Positions 1-8,044 of a stretch of 64,000 bases of DNA are shown here, piece after piece; the first letter of the stretch is position 1, and the number at the start of each line of letters is the position of its first letter. The notes beneath the pieces were generated by a model. It ran no database searches. It had not been told where the DNA came from and saw nothing but the letters and a program-made list of their open reading frames with translations. The position numbers and the translations under genes were made by a program. The DNA comes from Alloalcanivorax profundimaris. GTDB taxonomy: Bacteria; Pseudomonadota; Gammaproteobacteria; Pseudomonadales; Alcanivoracaceae. The stretch spans positions 186,001-250,000 of the forward strand of contig NZ_JABJWH010000040.1 in NCBI RefSeq assembly GCF_015265435.1. Reading direction: 5' to 3'.

Positions 1-364
1 GCGGCAGCACCTCGAAGAACACCATCTGCTCGCTGCCCCACACGAACACCAGGCCGGTGATCAGCATGGGCAGGGAAAACTCCACCGGCAGCAGCAGGGC
101 CAGCCAGCCGATCAGCGCCGGCAGGATGCCGAACACCAGGGTGCCGATGTGATTACGCCGGTCCAGTTCGGCCAGCGCCCGCCCCCAGTGAACCGCGCCC
201 AGGAACGCCAGGATCACCGCCGCGTAGCCGGTGACCGCGTCCAGCGCCCAGACCCGCGTGGTCTCCACCCAGGTGAGCAGCGCGCAGAAGTAGAACGGAA
301 TCAGGCCGCCAATGCCCAGCAAGCGGGCGGCCATCCTGTTGCGTTTCGCGAAACGGTTAGGCAC
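1..364 (-). CDS. DUF3429 family membrane protein (C-terminus cut by window edge)
   Basis: The reverse strand stays open from a GTG at 364 to the window edge. The GTG has a GGGGAG ribosome site 6 bases upstream; an ATG at 334 is the alternative start. The product begins VPNRFAKRNRMAARLLGIGG and has three or four hydrophobic segments, including GLIPFYFCALLTW and a GAVHWGRAL motif. The LGxxGLIPF start followed by HWG is characteristic of DUF3429 inner-membrane proteins of about 150 residues, whose function is not known. About 120 residues are visible, so only the last part is missing. The family call is from memory of the pattern. Confidence 0.72.
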   Translation of the reverse strand, partial: MPNRFAKRNRMAARLLGIGGLIPFYFCALLTWVETTRVWALDAVTGYAAVILAFLGAVHWGRALAELDRRNHIGTLVFGILPALIGWLALLLPVEFSLPMLITGLVFVWGSEQMVFFEVLP

Positions 365-437
365 CGGTTTTCTCCCCTTTTCAACCCGATCGCAAGGCTA
401 GCGGTGGCCGGGTGAAGGCGCTGCCAAGAAGTGGCGC

Positions 438-938
438 TTAAACCGGGTCCGGGGCGGGCATCGGGAAGGGCGTCAGGGTCTTGGGCAGATACAGCGGGTG
501 GGCCGGTTCCCCGGAGCCGTTCAGGCGCAGGCAATGCAGGGCCGGCAGCCGGGCACGGACCCGCGCCGCCCGGTCGTCGTGGGTGCCGTGGTTGCCCCAG
601 CCGGCCACCACCAGGGCGGCGTCGCCGGCCAGCCGGCGCAGCCACCAGTCGTTGCGCGGGCCGACCGGGTCGTCGGCGGCGAACAGGTCGCGTGGGTAGG
701 TGGCGCGGAAGGCGAACAGATTGGCCACGCACAGGCCGGAGTAGCCCCAGTCCCGGGCGAAGCCGATGCAGCGGCGGATGGTGGGATCGTCCTGGCGGTG
801 GTCGGCGGTGGACGGGTTCAGGCCCACCAGCAGCACATAGTCATCGCCGTCGCGCCAGCGGCGCCACAGGGCGTAGCGGTAGCGGCGGCAGCGGGAGAAA
901 TTGGCGGATCTCACCATGTGGTCGAGCGGCTTCGTCAT
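438..938 (-). CDS. DUF1643 domain protein
   Basis: A 166-residue soluble protein without a signal peptide. The motifs LNPSTADHRQDDPTIRRC and FARDWGYSGLCVANLFAFRA, then a WGNHG segment near residue 115, match DUF1643, a family of small proteins of unknown biochemical role. Its length equals the usual domain length, so the gene is complete. It is divergent from the nitroreductase gene at 1002 across 63 bp that must hold both promoters. No function is proposed. Confidence 0.85.
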   Translation of the reverse strand: MTKPLDHMVRSANFSRCRRYRYALWRRWRDGDDYVLLVGLNPSTADHRQDDPTIRRCIGFARDWGYSGLCVANLFAFRATYPRDLFAADDPVGPRNDWWLRRLAGDAALVVAGWGNHGTHDDRAARVRARLPALHCLRLNGSGEPAHPLYLPKTLTPFPMPAPDPV

Positions 939-1001
939 GGCGCGCTAGTGTACCGCTTTGCCACACTGCCGCCAGTGCGCCTTCCCATTCAGGAACTCCC
1001 G

Positions 1002-1724
1002 ATGGAATTCAATGATGTGCTCGATGCCCGGCGCAGTACCCGGGCCTTTACCCAACAGCCGGTGCCGGACACCGTGCTTGATGCCCTGCTGGACCGCGCC
1101 GCCACGGCGTCGCCGAGCTGGTCCAATACCCAGCCCTACCAGGTGGCGGTGGCCACCGGCGCGGTGCTGGACGACCTGCGCGGCGAACTGAGCCGCCGCT
1201 TCGAACGGCTGAGCCGGCTGCAAAAAGCGCCGGCCTGGAAAAAGGCCCTGGCGGCCCTGCGCCGGGATCCCGGGCTGCCGGACGGGGACTTCCGCCCGGT
1301 GGTGGACTACCCGGACGACTTGCAGCCGCGTCGGGTGGCCACCGGCCGGGCGCTGTACCAGCAGCTTGGTATCGGCCGCGCCGACAAGGCCGCCCGCCAC
1401 CAGCAGATGGCCGCCAACTTCCGCTTTTTCGACGCCCCGGTGGCCCTGTTCGTGTTCGCGCACCAGGGCCTGGACGTCTACAGCGTGCTCGATGCCGGCA
1501 TCTTCCTGCAGACCTTGATGCTGGCGGCCACCGACCAGGGCCTGGGCAGCTGCGCCCAGGGCGCCCTGGGGCTGTGGCGCTCGCCGCTGGAGAAGCACTT
1601 CCGGATTCCGGCGCGCTACCAGCTGCTGTGCGGGCTGTCCCTGGGCTACCGGGCCGACGCCACGGTCAACACTTTCCAGCCGGACAAACTGCCGGCCTCG
1701 GCGCTGCGTATCCCGGAGCGCTGA
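1002..1724 (+). CDS. Nitroreductase family FMN-dependent oxidoreductase
   Basis: A 240-residue cytoplasmic flavoprotein. The N-terminus has the family signature DARRSTRAF followed by ASPSWSNTQPY, which form the FMN phosphate site; a C-terminal GLGSCAQGAL segment matches the usual G(L/I)G(S/T)C flavin loop. Enzymes of this family reduce nitroaromatics, quinones or other acceptors with NAD(P)H; the substrate cannot be told here. The ATG at 1002 was chosen because the family starts just before the RRS motif; the open frame continues upstream without family similarity. It ends 6 bp before the convergent hsp20 gene. Confidence 0.88.
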   Translation: MEFNDVLDARRSTRAFTQQPVPDTVLDALLDRAATASPSWSNTQPYQVAVATGAVLDDLRGELSRRFERLSRLQKAPAWKKALAALRRDPGLPDGDFRPVVDYPDDLQPRRVATGRALYQQLGIGRADKAARHQQMAANFRFFDAPVALFVFAHQGLDVYSVLDAGIFLQTLMLAATDQGLGSCAQGALGLWRSPLEKHFRIPARYQLLCGLSLGYRADATVNTFQPDKLPASALRIPER

Positions 1725-1730
1725 GCGCGC

Positions 1731-2246
1731 TCAGTGGATCTCGATGGACCGGGTGCTGCGCGGGTGGTTCTCGTGGCGCGGCACGTCCAGGGTCAGCAGG
1801 CCGTTGTTGAACGAGGCGCTCAGCGCGTCGCCGTCGGCGTCCGCGGGCAACGTCAGCAGCCGCTGGAAGCGGCCGAAGCGGCGCTCGCTGTAGTGGTAGC
1901 CGTCCTCGTCGTTGAGCCGGGTTTCCTCCTTGCGGCCGCTGATCACCAGGGTGTCGCCGTCCAGGTTCACCGCCAGGTCGTCGCGCTCCATGCCGGGCAC
2001 TTCCACGGTGATCATGTAGCGATCCGGCTTCTCGACGATGTCGATGTTGGGCCGGAACGGCGAGGAGGGCTCCGCGTGGGGCGCCGGCGTGGTCCAGGCC
2101 ATGTCGCCGAGCATCTGTTCGAACCAGTTGTCGAACTCCCGGTCCCAGCGCAGCAGCGGGTGGGACGGGCGCCGCTGGGTCAGCGGGCGGTCGCGGCTGG
2201 TTTCCTTGCTCAACCAGTTCCAGGGAAGCAGTTTGCTGTTGCTCAT
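1731..2246 (-). CDS. Hsp20/alpha-crystallin small heat-shock protein
   Basis: A 171-residue ATP-independent holdase. The alpha-crystallin domain covers about residues 65-165: it starts RPNIDIVEKPDRYMITVEVPG, includes GDTLVISGRKEE and RRFGRFQRLLTLP, and ends with the conserved NGLLTLDVPR before a short IxI-like tail (RSIEIH). The N-terminal arm is rich in Trp and Arg, as in class A bacterial Hsp20. An AAGGAG-type ribosome site precedes the ATG. A 196-bp gap separates it from the divergent dodecin gene; no clear ROSE-type thermometer or CIRCE repeat was seen there. Confidence 0.93.
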   Translation of the reverse strand: MSNSKLLPWNWLSKETSRDRPLTQRRPSHPLLRWDREFDNWFEQMLGDMAWTTPAPHAEPSSPFRPNIDIVEKPDRYMITVEVPGMERDDLAVNLDGDTLVISGRKEETRLNDEDGYHYSERRFGRFQRLLTLPADADGDALSASFNNGLLTLDVPRHENHPRSTRSIEIH

Positions 2247-2442
2247 GGTTCAACTCCTTCTGACAACCTTCTCATTTTGACATTAAGGCCGCCGGGCCGG
2301 GATTCAAGCCCCGACGCGCCGCTTCCTTGACCGGCGTCAGTGTGCGCGTTTCACGAAAACACCGTAAAAGACGGGGCGCCGGCCTTGAAAGACGGGCCTC
2401 TGGGGGTCAAGGCTGGGGGGACACTTAGGAAAGGAGGCAGTA

Positions 2443-2652
2443 ATGAGCGAGCACGTTTACAAGAAGCTGGAACTGGTCGGCTCATCCAAGACCGGCATCG
2501 AGGACGCGGTGGAGAACGCCGTGGCCGCCGCCGGGAAAAGCGTCAGCAATCTGGAGTGGTTCGAGGTGAAGGAAACCCGCGGCCATATCGAGAATGGCAA
2601 GGTGGGTCACTATCAGGTGGTGGTGAACGTGGGGTTCCGGGTCGACGCCTGA
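2443..2652 (+). CDS. Dodecin flavin-binding protein
   Basis: A 69-residue protein beginning [15 protein letters not shown], with the dodecin hallmark [15 protein letters not shown]; the Trp in this motif stacks on bound flavin. Dodecins form hollow dodecamers that store FMN or riboflavin and protect it from light and side reactions. Length and motif spacing are those of the family. A strong AAGGAG ribosome site lies 7 bases before the ATG. It stands alone between the heat-shock gene and the convergent helicase gene. Confidence 0.95.
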   Translation: MSEHVYKKLELVGSSKTGIEDAVENAVAAAGKSVSNLEWFEVKETRGHIENGKVGHYQVVVNVGFRVDA

Positions 2653-2673
2653 GAGCGCCGACCCGGAGCGTCC

Positions 2674-4305
2674 TCAGACGCTTTCCAGTTCCAGCATGCG
2701 CTGGCACACCCGGGTGGTGCGCAGCTGGTGCAGTTGCTTGGCGCTGAGTGCCTCCGGCAGCTGCACCGTGCTGTGGTCCTGGTGGATGCGGATGGCGCCG
2801 ATCTGGCCGCTGCTCAGGCCGGCCTCGTTGGCGATCGCGCCCACCAGGTTGCCCGGGCGCACGCCGTGGGTCTCGCCCACGGAAACGCGATACATTTTCA
2901 TCGGCCCCGCGTTACGCGGGGCTTTTCCGTTCTTGCGCTCCCGTTTGGCGCCCTTGCCGGCGGTGGCGCCTTGCCGTTCACGTTTGGAGGGCGGCGGCGC
3001 CGCCTTCAGGAACAGCGGCTCCTTCTCGAACATCAGCGTGGCCAGGGCCACCGCCAGATCCTCGGCGGGCAGCTCCAGTTCCTGGGAAAGCCGGGCCAGC
3101 AGGTCGCGGTTGGCTTCCGCGTCACCGCGCTTGAGCGCTTCGCCGAGGCGGTCCCGGAAGGCGTCCCGGCGACGCTGGTTGAGGTCGTCCACGGACGGCA
3201 GATCCATGCTTTCCAGGCGCTGGCCGGTGGTGCGCTCGATGCCGCGCAGCAGGCCCTGCTCGCGGCGCGCCACGAACAGAATCGCCGCGCCGTCGCGGCC
3301 GGCCCGGCCGGTGCGACCGATGCGGTGCACATAGGCTTCCGGGTCGGTGGGCATGTCGTAGTTGAACACATGGGTGATGCGCGGCACGTCCAGGCCCCGG
3401 GCCACCACGTCGGTGGCCACCAGCAGGTCGATGCGATGCTCGCGCAGCCGCGCCACCGTGGTTTCCCGCTGCGCCTGGGGCATGTCGCCGTTCAGTGCCT
3501 CGGCGCGCCAGCCCCGCGCCAGCAGTTGTTCCGCCAGGTTGATGGTGGCCTGCTTGGTGCGCGCGAACACGATCACGCCATCGTGGGATTCCGCTTCCAG
3601 AATCCGGCACAGGGCGTCCAGCTTGTTGATGCCGGCCACCGGCCAGTAGCGCTGGCGGATGCGCTCGCCGGTGCTCGCCTTGCCGCCGTCGATGCGGATC
3701 CATTCCGGGTTCTTCAGATGCTGGTCGGCGATGGTCTTGATCACCGACGGCATGGTGGCGGAGAACAGCGCCAGCTGACAGTTCGCCGGGGTCCGCTCCA
3801 GGACCCAGCGCACATCGTCGATGAAGCCCATGCGCAGCATTTCATCGGCTTCGTCGAGCACCAGGGCGCGCAGCTGGTCCAGGCGCAGGCTGCCGCGCTC
3901 CATGTGGTCCATGACCCGGCCCGGGGTGCCGACGATCACCTGGGAACCGCTCTTCAGCGCGCGCAGCTGATCCCGGTAGCCACCGCCGCCGTAGATCGGC
4001 GTCACGGTGATGCCGGGCAGGCCGGAGGCGAAGGTTTCCAGGGCCTCGGCCACCTGCAGCGCGAGCTCGCGGGTGGGGGCCAGCACCAGCATCTGCGGCG
4101 CTTTCAGTTGCGGATCCAGACGGGCCAGCAGGGGCAGGCCGAAGGCGGCGGTTTTGCCGGTGCCGGTTTGCGCCTGGCCGAGCAGATCACGGCCATCCAG
4201 CAGCGCGGGAATGCTGCGTTCCTGGATCGGGGAGGGAGTTTCAAAGCCAAGACGGGCGATTGCGCCGAGCAGCGACTCGGGCAGGCCCAGGGTATCGAAC
4301 GACAT
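2674..4305 (-). CDS. DEAD-box ATP-dependent RNA helicase, DeaD/CsdA-like
   Basis: A 543-residue protein with all helicase motifs in order: a Q motif (FETPSPIQERSIPALL), motif I AQTGTGKT, Ia PTRELALQ, Ib TPGRV, motif II DEAD, motif III SAT, then IV-VI (VIVFARTK, VATDVVARGLDV, HRIGRTGRAG). After a basic linker around residues 435-465 the last 70 residues (MYRVSVGETHGVRPGNLVGAI) match the DbpA/CsdA RNA-binding domain. It is shorter than E. coli DeaD (about 629 residues), so a DeaD-like role in ribosome assembly or cold growth is an inference. It is single-copy here and not in an operon. Confidence 0.92.
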   Translation of the reverse strand: MSFDTLGLPESLLGAIARLGFETPSPIQERSIPALLDGRDLLGQAQTGTGKTAAFGLPLLARLDPQLKAPQMLVLAPTRELALQVAEALETFASGLPGITVTPIYGGGGYRDQLRALKSGSQVIVGTPGRVMDHMERGSLRLDQLRALVLDEADEMLRMGFIDDVRWVLERTPANCQLALFSATMPSVIKTIADQHLKNPEWIRIDGGKASTGERIRQRYWPVAGINKLDALCRILEAESHDGVIVFARTKQATINLAEQLLARGWRAEALNGDMPQAQRETTVARLREHRIDLLVATDVVARGLDVPRITHVFNYDMPTDPEAYVHRIGRTGRAGRDGAAILFVARREQGLLRGIERTTGQRLESMDLPSVDDLNQRRRDAFRDRLGEALKRGDAEANRDLLARLSQELELPAEDLAVALATLMFEKEPLFLKAAPPPSKRERQGATAGKGAKRERKNGKAPRNAGPMKMYRVSVGETHGVRPGNLVGAIANEAGLSSGQIGAIRIHQDHSTVQLPEALSAKQLHQLRTTRVCQRMLELESV

Positions 4306-4456
4306 GCACAGACCTTTCGGTGGACGGGCGCTAGGCCGGGCTTGTCGATCAGTGCGGTGCCGGCGTGGCCCTGAAATGAGGGATGCGGACTATACGGTAA
4401 GCGGGGCGGGATTGCACGCTTTTTCGGGATTGGCGTGGTATGGGAAGTGTGGGGGG

Positions 4457-4511
4457 ATCGCGACTAAAGTCGCTCCTACGCGCCCCCCGTAGGAGCGACT
4501 TTAGTCGCGAT
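4457..4511. repeat. REP/BIME-like inverted repeat
   Basis: A perfect inverted repeat with arms of about 23 bp (ATCGCGACTAAAGTCGCTCC at the left end) around an 8-10-base centre. It sits between the helicase start and the 3' end of the YceI gene. Related single arms occur at 39302 and 53093, so it belongs to a dispersed family. As RNA it would fold into a long hairpin at the end of the YceI transcript. Confidence 0.85.
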
Positions 4512-4528
4512 GGGGTGGACGGTGTGTG

Positions 4529-5146
4529 TTACCCCTCCTGCTTCTTCGCGAAGGCGTCCGCTTCCACCGCTTCCACGGTGATGCGCACGTCCAGCTCGTC
4601 GCTCACCGCCGGCGCGTAGGCGTCCATGCCGAAGTCGGAGCGTTGCAGGGTGGTGGTGGCGTTGAAGCCGGCCGCCGGCGCGCCGTCGTACATGGGGTGC
4701 TCGCCCACCTTGTTGACGGTGGCGTCCAGGACCACCTGTTTGGTGATGCCGTTGACGGTCAGGTCGCCGACCAGATCGAAGGACTGGCGGTCATCGGCCA
4801 CGTTGCGGATGCCGGTGCTTTTGAAGGTGATGGTGGGGTGTTCCCCGGCCTTGAAGAACTCCGGCTTGTTGAGCAGGTGTTCGTTGAGCAGCGGCACGTG
4901 GGTGTCGATGCTGTCCACCTGAATGGTCACGTCCACGCGGGCGTCGGTGGGGTTGTCCGGATCGGCGGTGAGGGTGCCGCTGATGTCGTTGAAGTTGGCC
5001 TCGGGCACGGAGAAGCCGAAATGGTTCCAGGAGAAACGCACCTGGGTGTGGCCCGGGTCCAGGGTGTATTCGGTGGTGTCCGCCAGGGCCGGCGTGGCCA
5101 GGGTGAACAGGGCGGCGGCGAACAGGCCGGTGAGTGCGGATCGCAT
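4529..5146 (-). CDS. YceI family periplasmic lipid-binding protein
   Basis: A 205-residue secreted protein. Residues 1-22 form a Sec signal peptide ending ALA. The mature part starts DTTEYTLDPGHTQVRFSWNHFG, the classical YceI opening, and continues with the beta-barrel motifs ITFKSTGI and VGDLTVNGITKQVVLDA. YceI barrels bind polyisoprenoid or other long-chain lipids in the periplasm. Length equals the family norm. It lies alone, with a REP-like repeat after its stop. Confidence 0.93.
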   Translation of the reverse strand: MRSALTGLFAAALFTLATPALADTTEYTLDPGHTQVRFSWNHFGFSVPEANFNDISGTLTADPDNPTDARVDVTIQVDSIDTHVPLLNEHLLNKPEFFKAGEHPTITFKSTGIRNVADDRQSFDLVGDLTVNGITKQVVLDATVNKVGEHPMYDGAPAAGFNATTTLQRSDFGMDAYAPAVSDELDVRITVEAVEADAFAKKQEG

Positions 5147-5249
5147 GACGTCTCCTTACGGGTTCCTGATTGGTGGCTCCAGCCTAGCCGGGGAGGCGGG
5201 GTAGGAACCACCGCCTCACCGGCACGGTTTCTTCAGATTATTCGATCCG

Positions 5250-6059
5250 TTACAGCGGCAACACCTCGAAGGTGGCCATGTACTGCAGCCGGCGACTGTC
5301 GGCCTGATCGTTCTCGACACGGTCATCGCCGTGGTTGGCCTCCAGGTAGTAGCGGCCCGCGTGCGGCCATTCCAGGGTCACCTCGCCGTCGTCGTCGGTG
5401 GTCACGGTCCAGGCCTCCTGGCTGTCCCGGTAACGGGTGCCGGCGGGCATCACTTCCACTTCCAGGCCGGACAGCGGCTCGCCGTCCACCAGGAAACGGA
5501 ACCGGGCGGCTTCGCTGTCGTAGAGATCATTGGGGTGGGTCAGCGCGTCCAGTTCCAGGCCCTTGCCGGAGGGCGCCAGGGCCTTGGTGTTGGGGGCGCC
5601 CACGGTGGCGAAGGTTTCCAGGCGGCCGATCACCTCGGAGATGCGCACGTCCTCGGCGCCTTCGGGCAGCGCCTCGCGCAGTTCTTGCGGAGAGCCGCCG
5701 CGCCGGTGCTGGCGCTCGCCGTCGAGCTGGTAAAGGCTCACGTACAACGGCCGGACCAGGGTGATGCGGTAGCTGCCCTGCTGGTTGAGATTGACGTCGA
5801 ACACGCTGCGGCGGTGGCCTTGCAGACGGTTGTCCACCTCGGCGGGCTCGCCGTCCGGGCCGGTGACGCTCAGGCCATCCAGGGGGAACGGCATGTCCAC
5901 ATAGAAGATGTCGTTGGAGGCGGTGGTGTCCACGGTGATCCACTGGGTATCGGACACCACGGTGTGGCTGGGCAGCAGCCAGCGTTTGTGGGCCTGGGCG
6001 GCGGGGCTGAGTACCAGCAGCGCGGCCAGGGCGGCGCCGGCGAAGGGCAGGACTTTCAT
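5250..6059 (-). CDS. DUF4198 periplasmic protein, third gene of an iron-linked operon
   Basis: A 269-residue exported protein with a signal peptide ending AQAHKRWLLPS; the mature HKRW start and the NDIFYVDMPF segment are typical of DUF4198, a family related to the NikM-type metal-uptake component. The C-terminal half has an Ig-like transthyretin fold pattern (WTVTTDDDGEVTLEWPHAGRYYLEAN). The frame runs further upstream, but the ATG at 6059 starts the signal peptide and was chosen. It is the last gene of the PepSY-DUF2271-DUF4198 set, which commonly travels with TonB receptors; a role in iron or other metal handling is inferred from that. Confidence 0.85.
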   Translation of the reverse strand: MKVLPFAGAALAALLVLSPAAQAHKRWLLPSHTVVSDTQWITVDTTASNDIFYVDMPFPLDGLSVTGPDGEPAEVDNRLQGHRRSVFDVNLNQQGSYRITLVRPLYVSLYQLDGERQHRRGGSPQELREALPEGAEDVRISEVIGRLETFATVGAPNTKALAPSGKGLELDALTHPNDLYDSEAARFRFLVDGEPLSGLEVEVMPAGTRYRDSQEAWTVTTDDDGEVTLEWPHAGRYYLEANHGDDRVENDQADSRRLQYMATFEVLPL

Positions 6060-6102
6060 GGCGAACTCCTTGTCGTGCGTTCTTGTGTCGGAAAAGCGTT
6101 GT

Positions 6103-6591
6103 TCAGGGCGCCGTGCGCAGGCGCACGCGGCCCAATTCCTGGTCACCGCTGGCATCCACGGTGGCGGCCTGGTCGGCGGGCCAGTGGAAGGGCAGGCGCA
6201 CCACTTCCCGGCCGCCCACTTCCCGGGCCGCTTCCACCACCAGTTGGTAATCGCCCTCCGGCAGGTCGGCCAGGGCCGGCAGCTCGGAGAAATCCACGCT
6301 GTGCTGGCCGGGGCGGCGGGTGGCGCCGGTGAGCCCGTCATAGGGATCGCTCTGGCCGCGGCCGGTACGGCGCCACCACAGGCGCAGGTCCTTGAGCCAT
6401 TTCTCCTGGTCGTCGTACCACAGACCCAGCGGCGTCACCGCGCCGGATTCGTCGTGGCGGACCCAGAAGGCCACGTAGGGGGCGTGGTACTCCGCCACGC
6501 TCAGGCGCGGCACTTCCAGCTCGACCTTGAATTCCGCGCTCCAGGCGGCGCCGGCCAGGGCGCACAGGGCGGCGGCGAGGGCAACTCGCAT
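6103..6591 (-). CDS. DUF2271 periplasmic protein
   Basis: A 162-residue secreted protein: residues 1-19 are a signal peptide ending AWSAEF. The mature part has the DUF2271 pattern: PYVAFWVRHDESG, LGLWYDDQEKWLKDLRLWWRR and DGLTGATRRPGQH. The biochemical function of the family is unknown, but it is regularly found next to PepSY-associated membrane proteins and DUF4198, as here. Its start is 9 bp after the stop of the PepSY gene and its stop 43 bp before the DUF4198 gene, consistent with one transcript. Confidence 0.87.
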   Translation of the reverse strand: MRVALAAALCALAGAAWSAEFKVELEVPRLSVAEYHAPYVAFWVRHDESGAVTPLGLWYDDQEKWLKDLRLWWRRTGRGQSDPYDGLTGATRRPGQHSVDFSELPALADLPEGDYQLVVEAAREVGGREVVRLPFHWPADQAATVDASGDQELGRVRLRTAP

Positions 6592-6599
6592 AACGTCTC

Positions 6600-7238
6600 C
6601 TAATGAACGAAAAAGGCGATCAGCAGCCAGGGCAGAATCAGCCCCAGCGCGGTCACCGGCCAGGTGGCCGGCCGCCGTTTGGCGTGCAGCGCCATCAGCA
6701 CCAGGCCGGTGGCGGCGAACACCAGGGTGGCGACCGCGAAAATGTCGATGAACCAGCGCCACACCGTGCCGGCGTGGCGGCCTTTGTGGAGGTCGTTGAA
6801 CAGGGCGATCCAGCCCCGGTCGGTGTCCTCCGCCATCAGCGCGCCGTCGGCCCGGTCGATGGCCAGCCAGGCGTCGCCGCCGGGGCGGGGCAGGGCCAGG
6901 TAGACCTCCGCGTCGGACCACTCCGCCGGCCGGTCGTCCACCGCCAGCCCGGTTTCCTGGCTCAACCAGCGGCGCAGGTCCGCCGGCAGCGGGCCGGATT
7001 CCACGCCCTCCAGGCCGCTCAGAAGCTCCGCCGGCAGCACCCGGTCCACGGCGGTCACCTCCGGTTCGGCGCCGATGGCGCCGGCGTGGTTGAGGGTGAT
7101 GCCGGTAACGCTGAACAGCACCATGCTCACCAGGCACACCGCCGAGCTGATCCAATGCCACTGGTGGAAGCGCTTCAACCAGCGGGCTTTGGCTTTCTTA
7201 TCCAAGGGAACGATCCGACCAGCCGCGAAAGCAGGCAT
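6600..7238 (-). CDS. PepSY-associated membrane protein, first gene of the operon
   Basis: A 212-residue inner-membrane protein. A basic cytoplasmic start (LDKKAKARWLKRFHQWHW) leads into a helix containing CLVSMVLFSVTGITLNH, the PepSY-associated motif; a periplasmic domain follows, then LFNDLHKGRHAG and two C-terminal helices. Conserved histidines (FHQWHW, LNHAG, NDLHKGRH) resemble the haem-ligand histidines of the short PepSY proteins tied to iron-siderophore reduction. No Shine-Dalgarno sequence precedes the ATG at 7238; the Fur-like box sits directly there instead, so the true start may lie further in or the mRNA may be nearly leaderless. Confidence 0.85.
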   Translation of the reverse strand: MPAFAAGRIVPLDKKAKARWLKRFHQWHWISSAVCLVSMVLFSVTGITLNHAGAIGAEPEVTAVDRVLPAELLSGLEGVESGPLPADLRRWLSQETGLAVDDRPAEWSDAEVYLALPRPGGDAWLAIDRADGALMAEDTDRGWIALFNDLHKGRHAGTVWRWFIDIFAVATLVFAATGLVLMALHAKRRPATWPVTALGLILPWLLIAFFVH

Positions 7239-7258
7239 GATAATAAGAATCGTTTTTA
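7239..7258 (-). promoter_or_regulatory. Fur-like box before the PepSY operon
   Basis: The plus strand reads GATAATAAGAATCGTTTTTA, close to the GATAAT-type hexamer array of ferric uptake regulator sites. It abuts the predicted start codon, so Fur bound here would block transcription or its start. Confidence 0.6.
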
Positions 7259-7309
7259 ATTCGCAATCGACACGGTGTAAGGAATGTAATGCCCCCGCTG
7301 GCGGTGTGG

Positions 7310-7328
7310 AATGATAATGCCTATTATT
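7310..7328 (+). promoter_or_regulatory. Fur-like box before the two-component operon
   Basis: AATGATAATGCCTATTATT is a near-palindrome matching the Fur consensus, 6 bp before the response regulator ATG at 7334. With the box at 7239 it makes the 95-bp divergent region a likely iron-responsive switch. Confidence 0.62.
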
Positions 7329-7333
7329 CGCGA

Positions 7334-8044
7334 ATGAATGCCCTGACCCTTTGTCCGGCCCGGCTGCTGGTGATCGAGGACGATCCCGTGCTGTCGGCGG
7401 ATCTGCACGCCTATTTCAACGACCGCCACCACAGCGTGACGGTGTGCCGGGACGGCCACTCCGGGCTGGCGGCGGCCCGCGCCGAGCGGTTCGATCTGGT
7501 GATGCTGGACATCCTGCTGCCGGGCCTGGACGGCCTGGCGTTGCTGGCGGAGCTGCGTCGCCACAGCCCGGTGCCGGTGATCCTGCTGTCCGCCCTGGGC
7601 GATGAGCAGGACCGCATCACCGGCCTGGTGCGCGGCGCCGACGATTACCTGCCCAAGCCGTTCAGCATGGCGGAGCTGGCGGTGCGGGTGGAGGCGGTGC
7701 TGCGGCGGGTGGCCCTGGAGCGGCGCGCGCCGCCGGCGGTGCAGAGCGCCGGCGGGCTGCGTCTGGACCCGGGCACCGAGAGCGCCGTCTACCTGGGCCG
7801 GGACCTGGGCCTCACGGTCACCGAGTTGCGCCTGCTGCAGGTGTTCCTGGATCAGCCGGACCGGGTGCTGAGCAAGGCGTTTCTCTATCAGACCGTGCTG
7901 CACCGGGGCTACGGCCGTCATGATCGCAGCCTGGACCTGCACGTCAGCCACCTGCGCCGTAAGCTGCGCGACGCCGGCATCGCCGGCCAGCCCCTGCGCA
8001 CGGTCTGGGGCCAGGGCTACACCCTGGTCACCGAGGGGCTGTGA
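7334..8044 (+). CDS. OmpR/PhoB-family response regulator
   Basis: A 236-residue regulator. The receiver domain (about 1-120) has the acidic pair EDD, the phosphoacceptor Asp in VMLDILLPG, and the conserved Lys in YLPKPF. The C-terminal winged helix (about 140-235) has LTVTELRLLQVFL and the RRKLRDAG ... RTVWGQGY ending typical of OmpR regulators. ATG 7334 was chosen because the receiver begins shortly after; the frame extends 15 codons upstream into the Fur-like box. It is translationally coupled to the sensor kinase and followed by a FepA-like receptor, an arrangement like PfeRS-PfeA of Pseudomonas, so activation of the receptor gene is likely. Confidence 0.93.
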   Translation: MNALTLCPARLLVIEDDPVLSADLHAYFNDRHHSVTVCRDGHSGLAAARAERFDLVMLDILLPGLDGLALLAELRRHSPVPVILLSALGDEQDRITGLVRGADDYLPKPFSMAELAVRVEAVLRRVALERRAPPAVQSAGGLRLDPGTESAVYLGRDLGLTVTELRLLQVFLDQPDRVLSKAFLYQTVLHRGYGRHDRSLDLHVSHLRRKLRDAGIAGQPLRTVWGQGYTLVTEGL

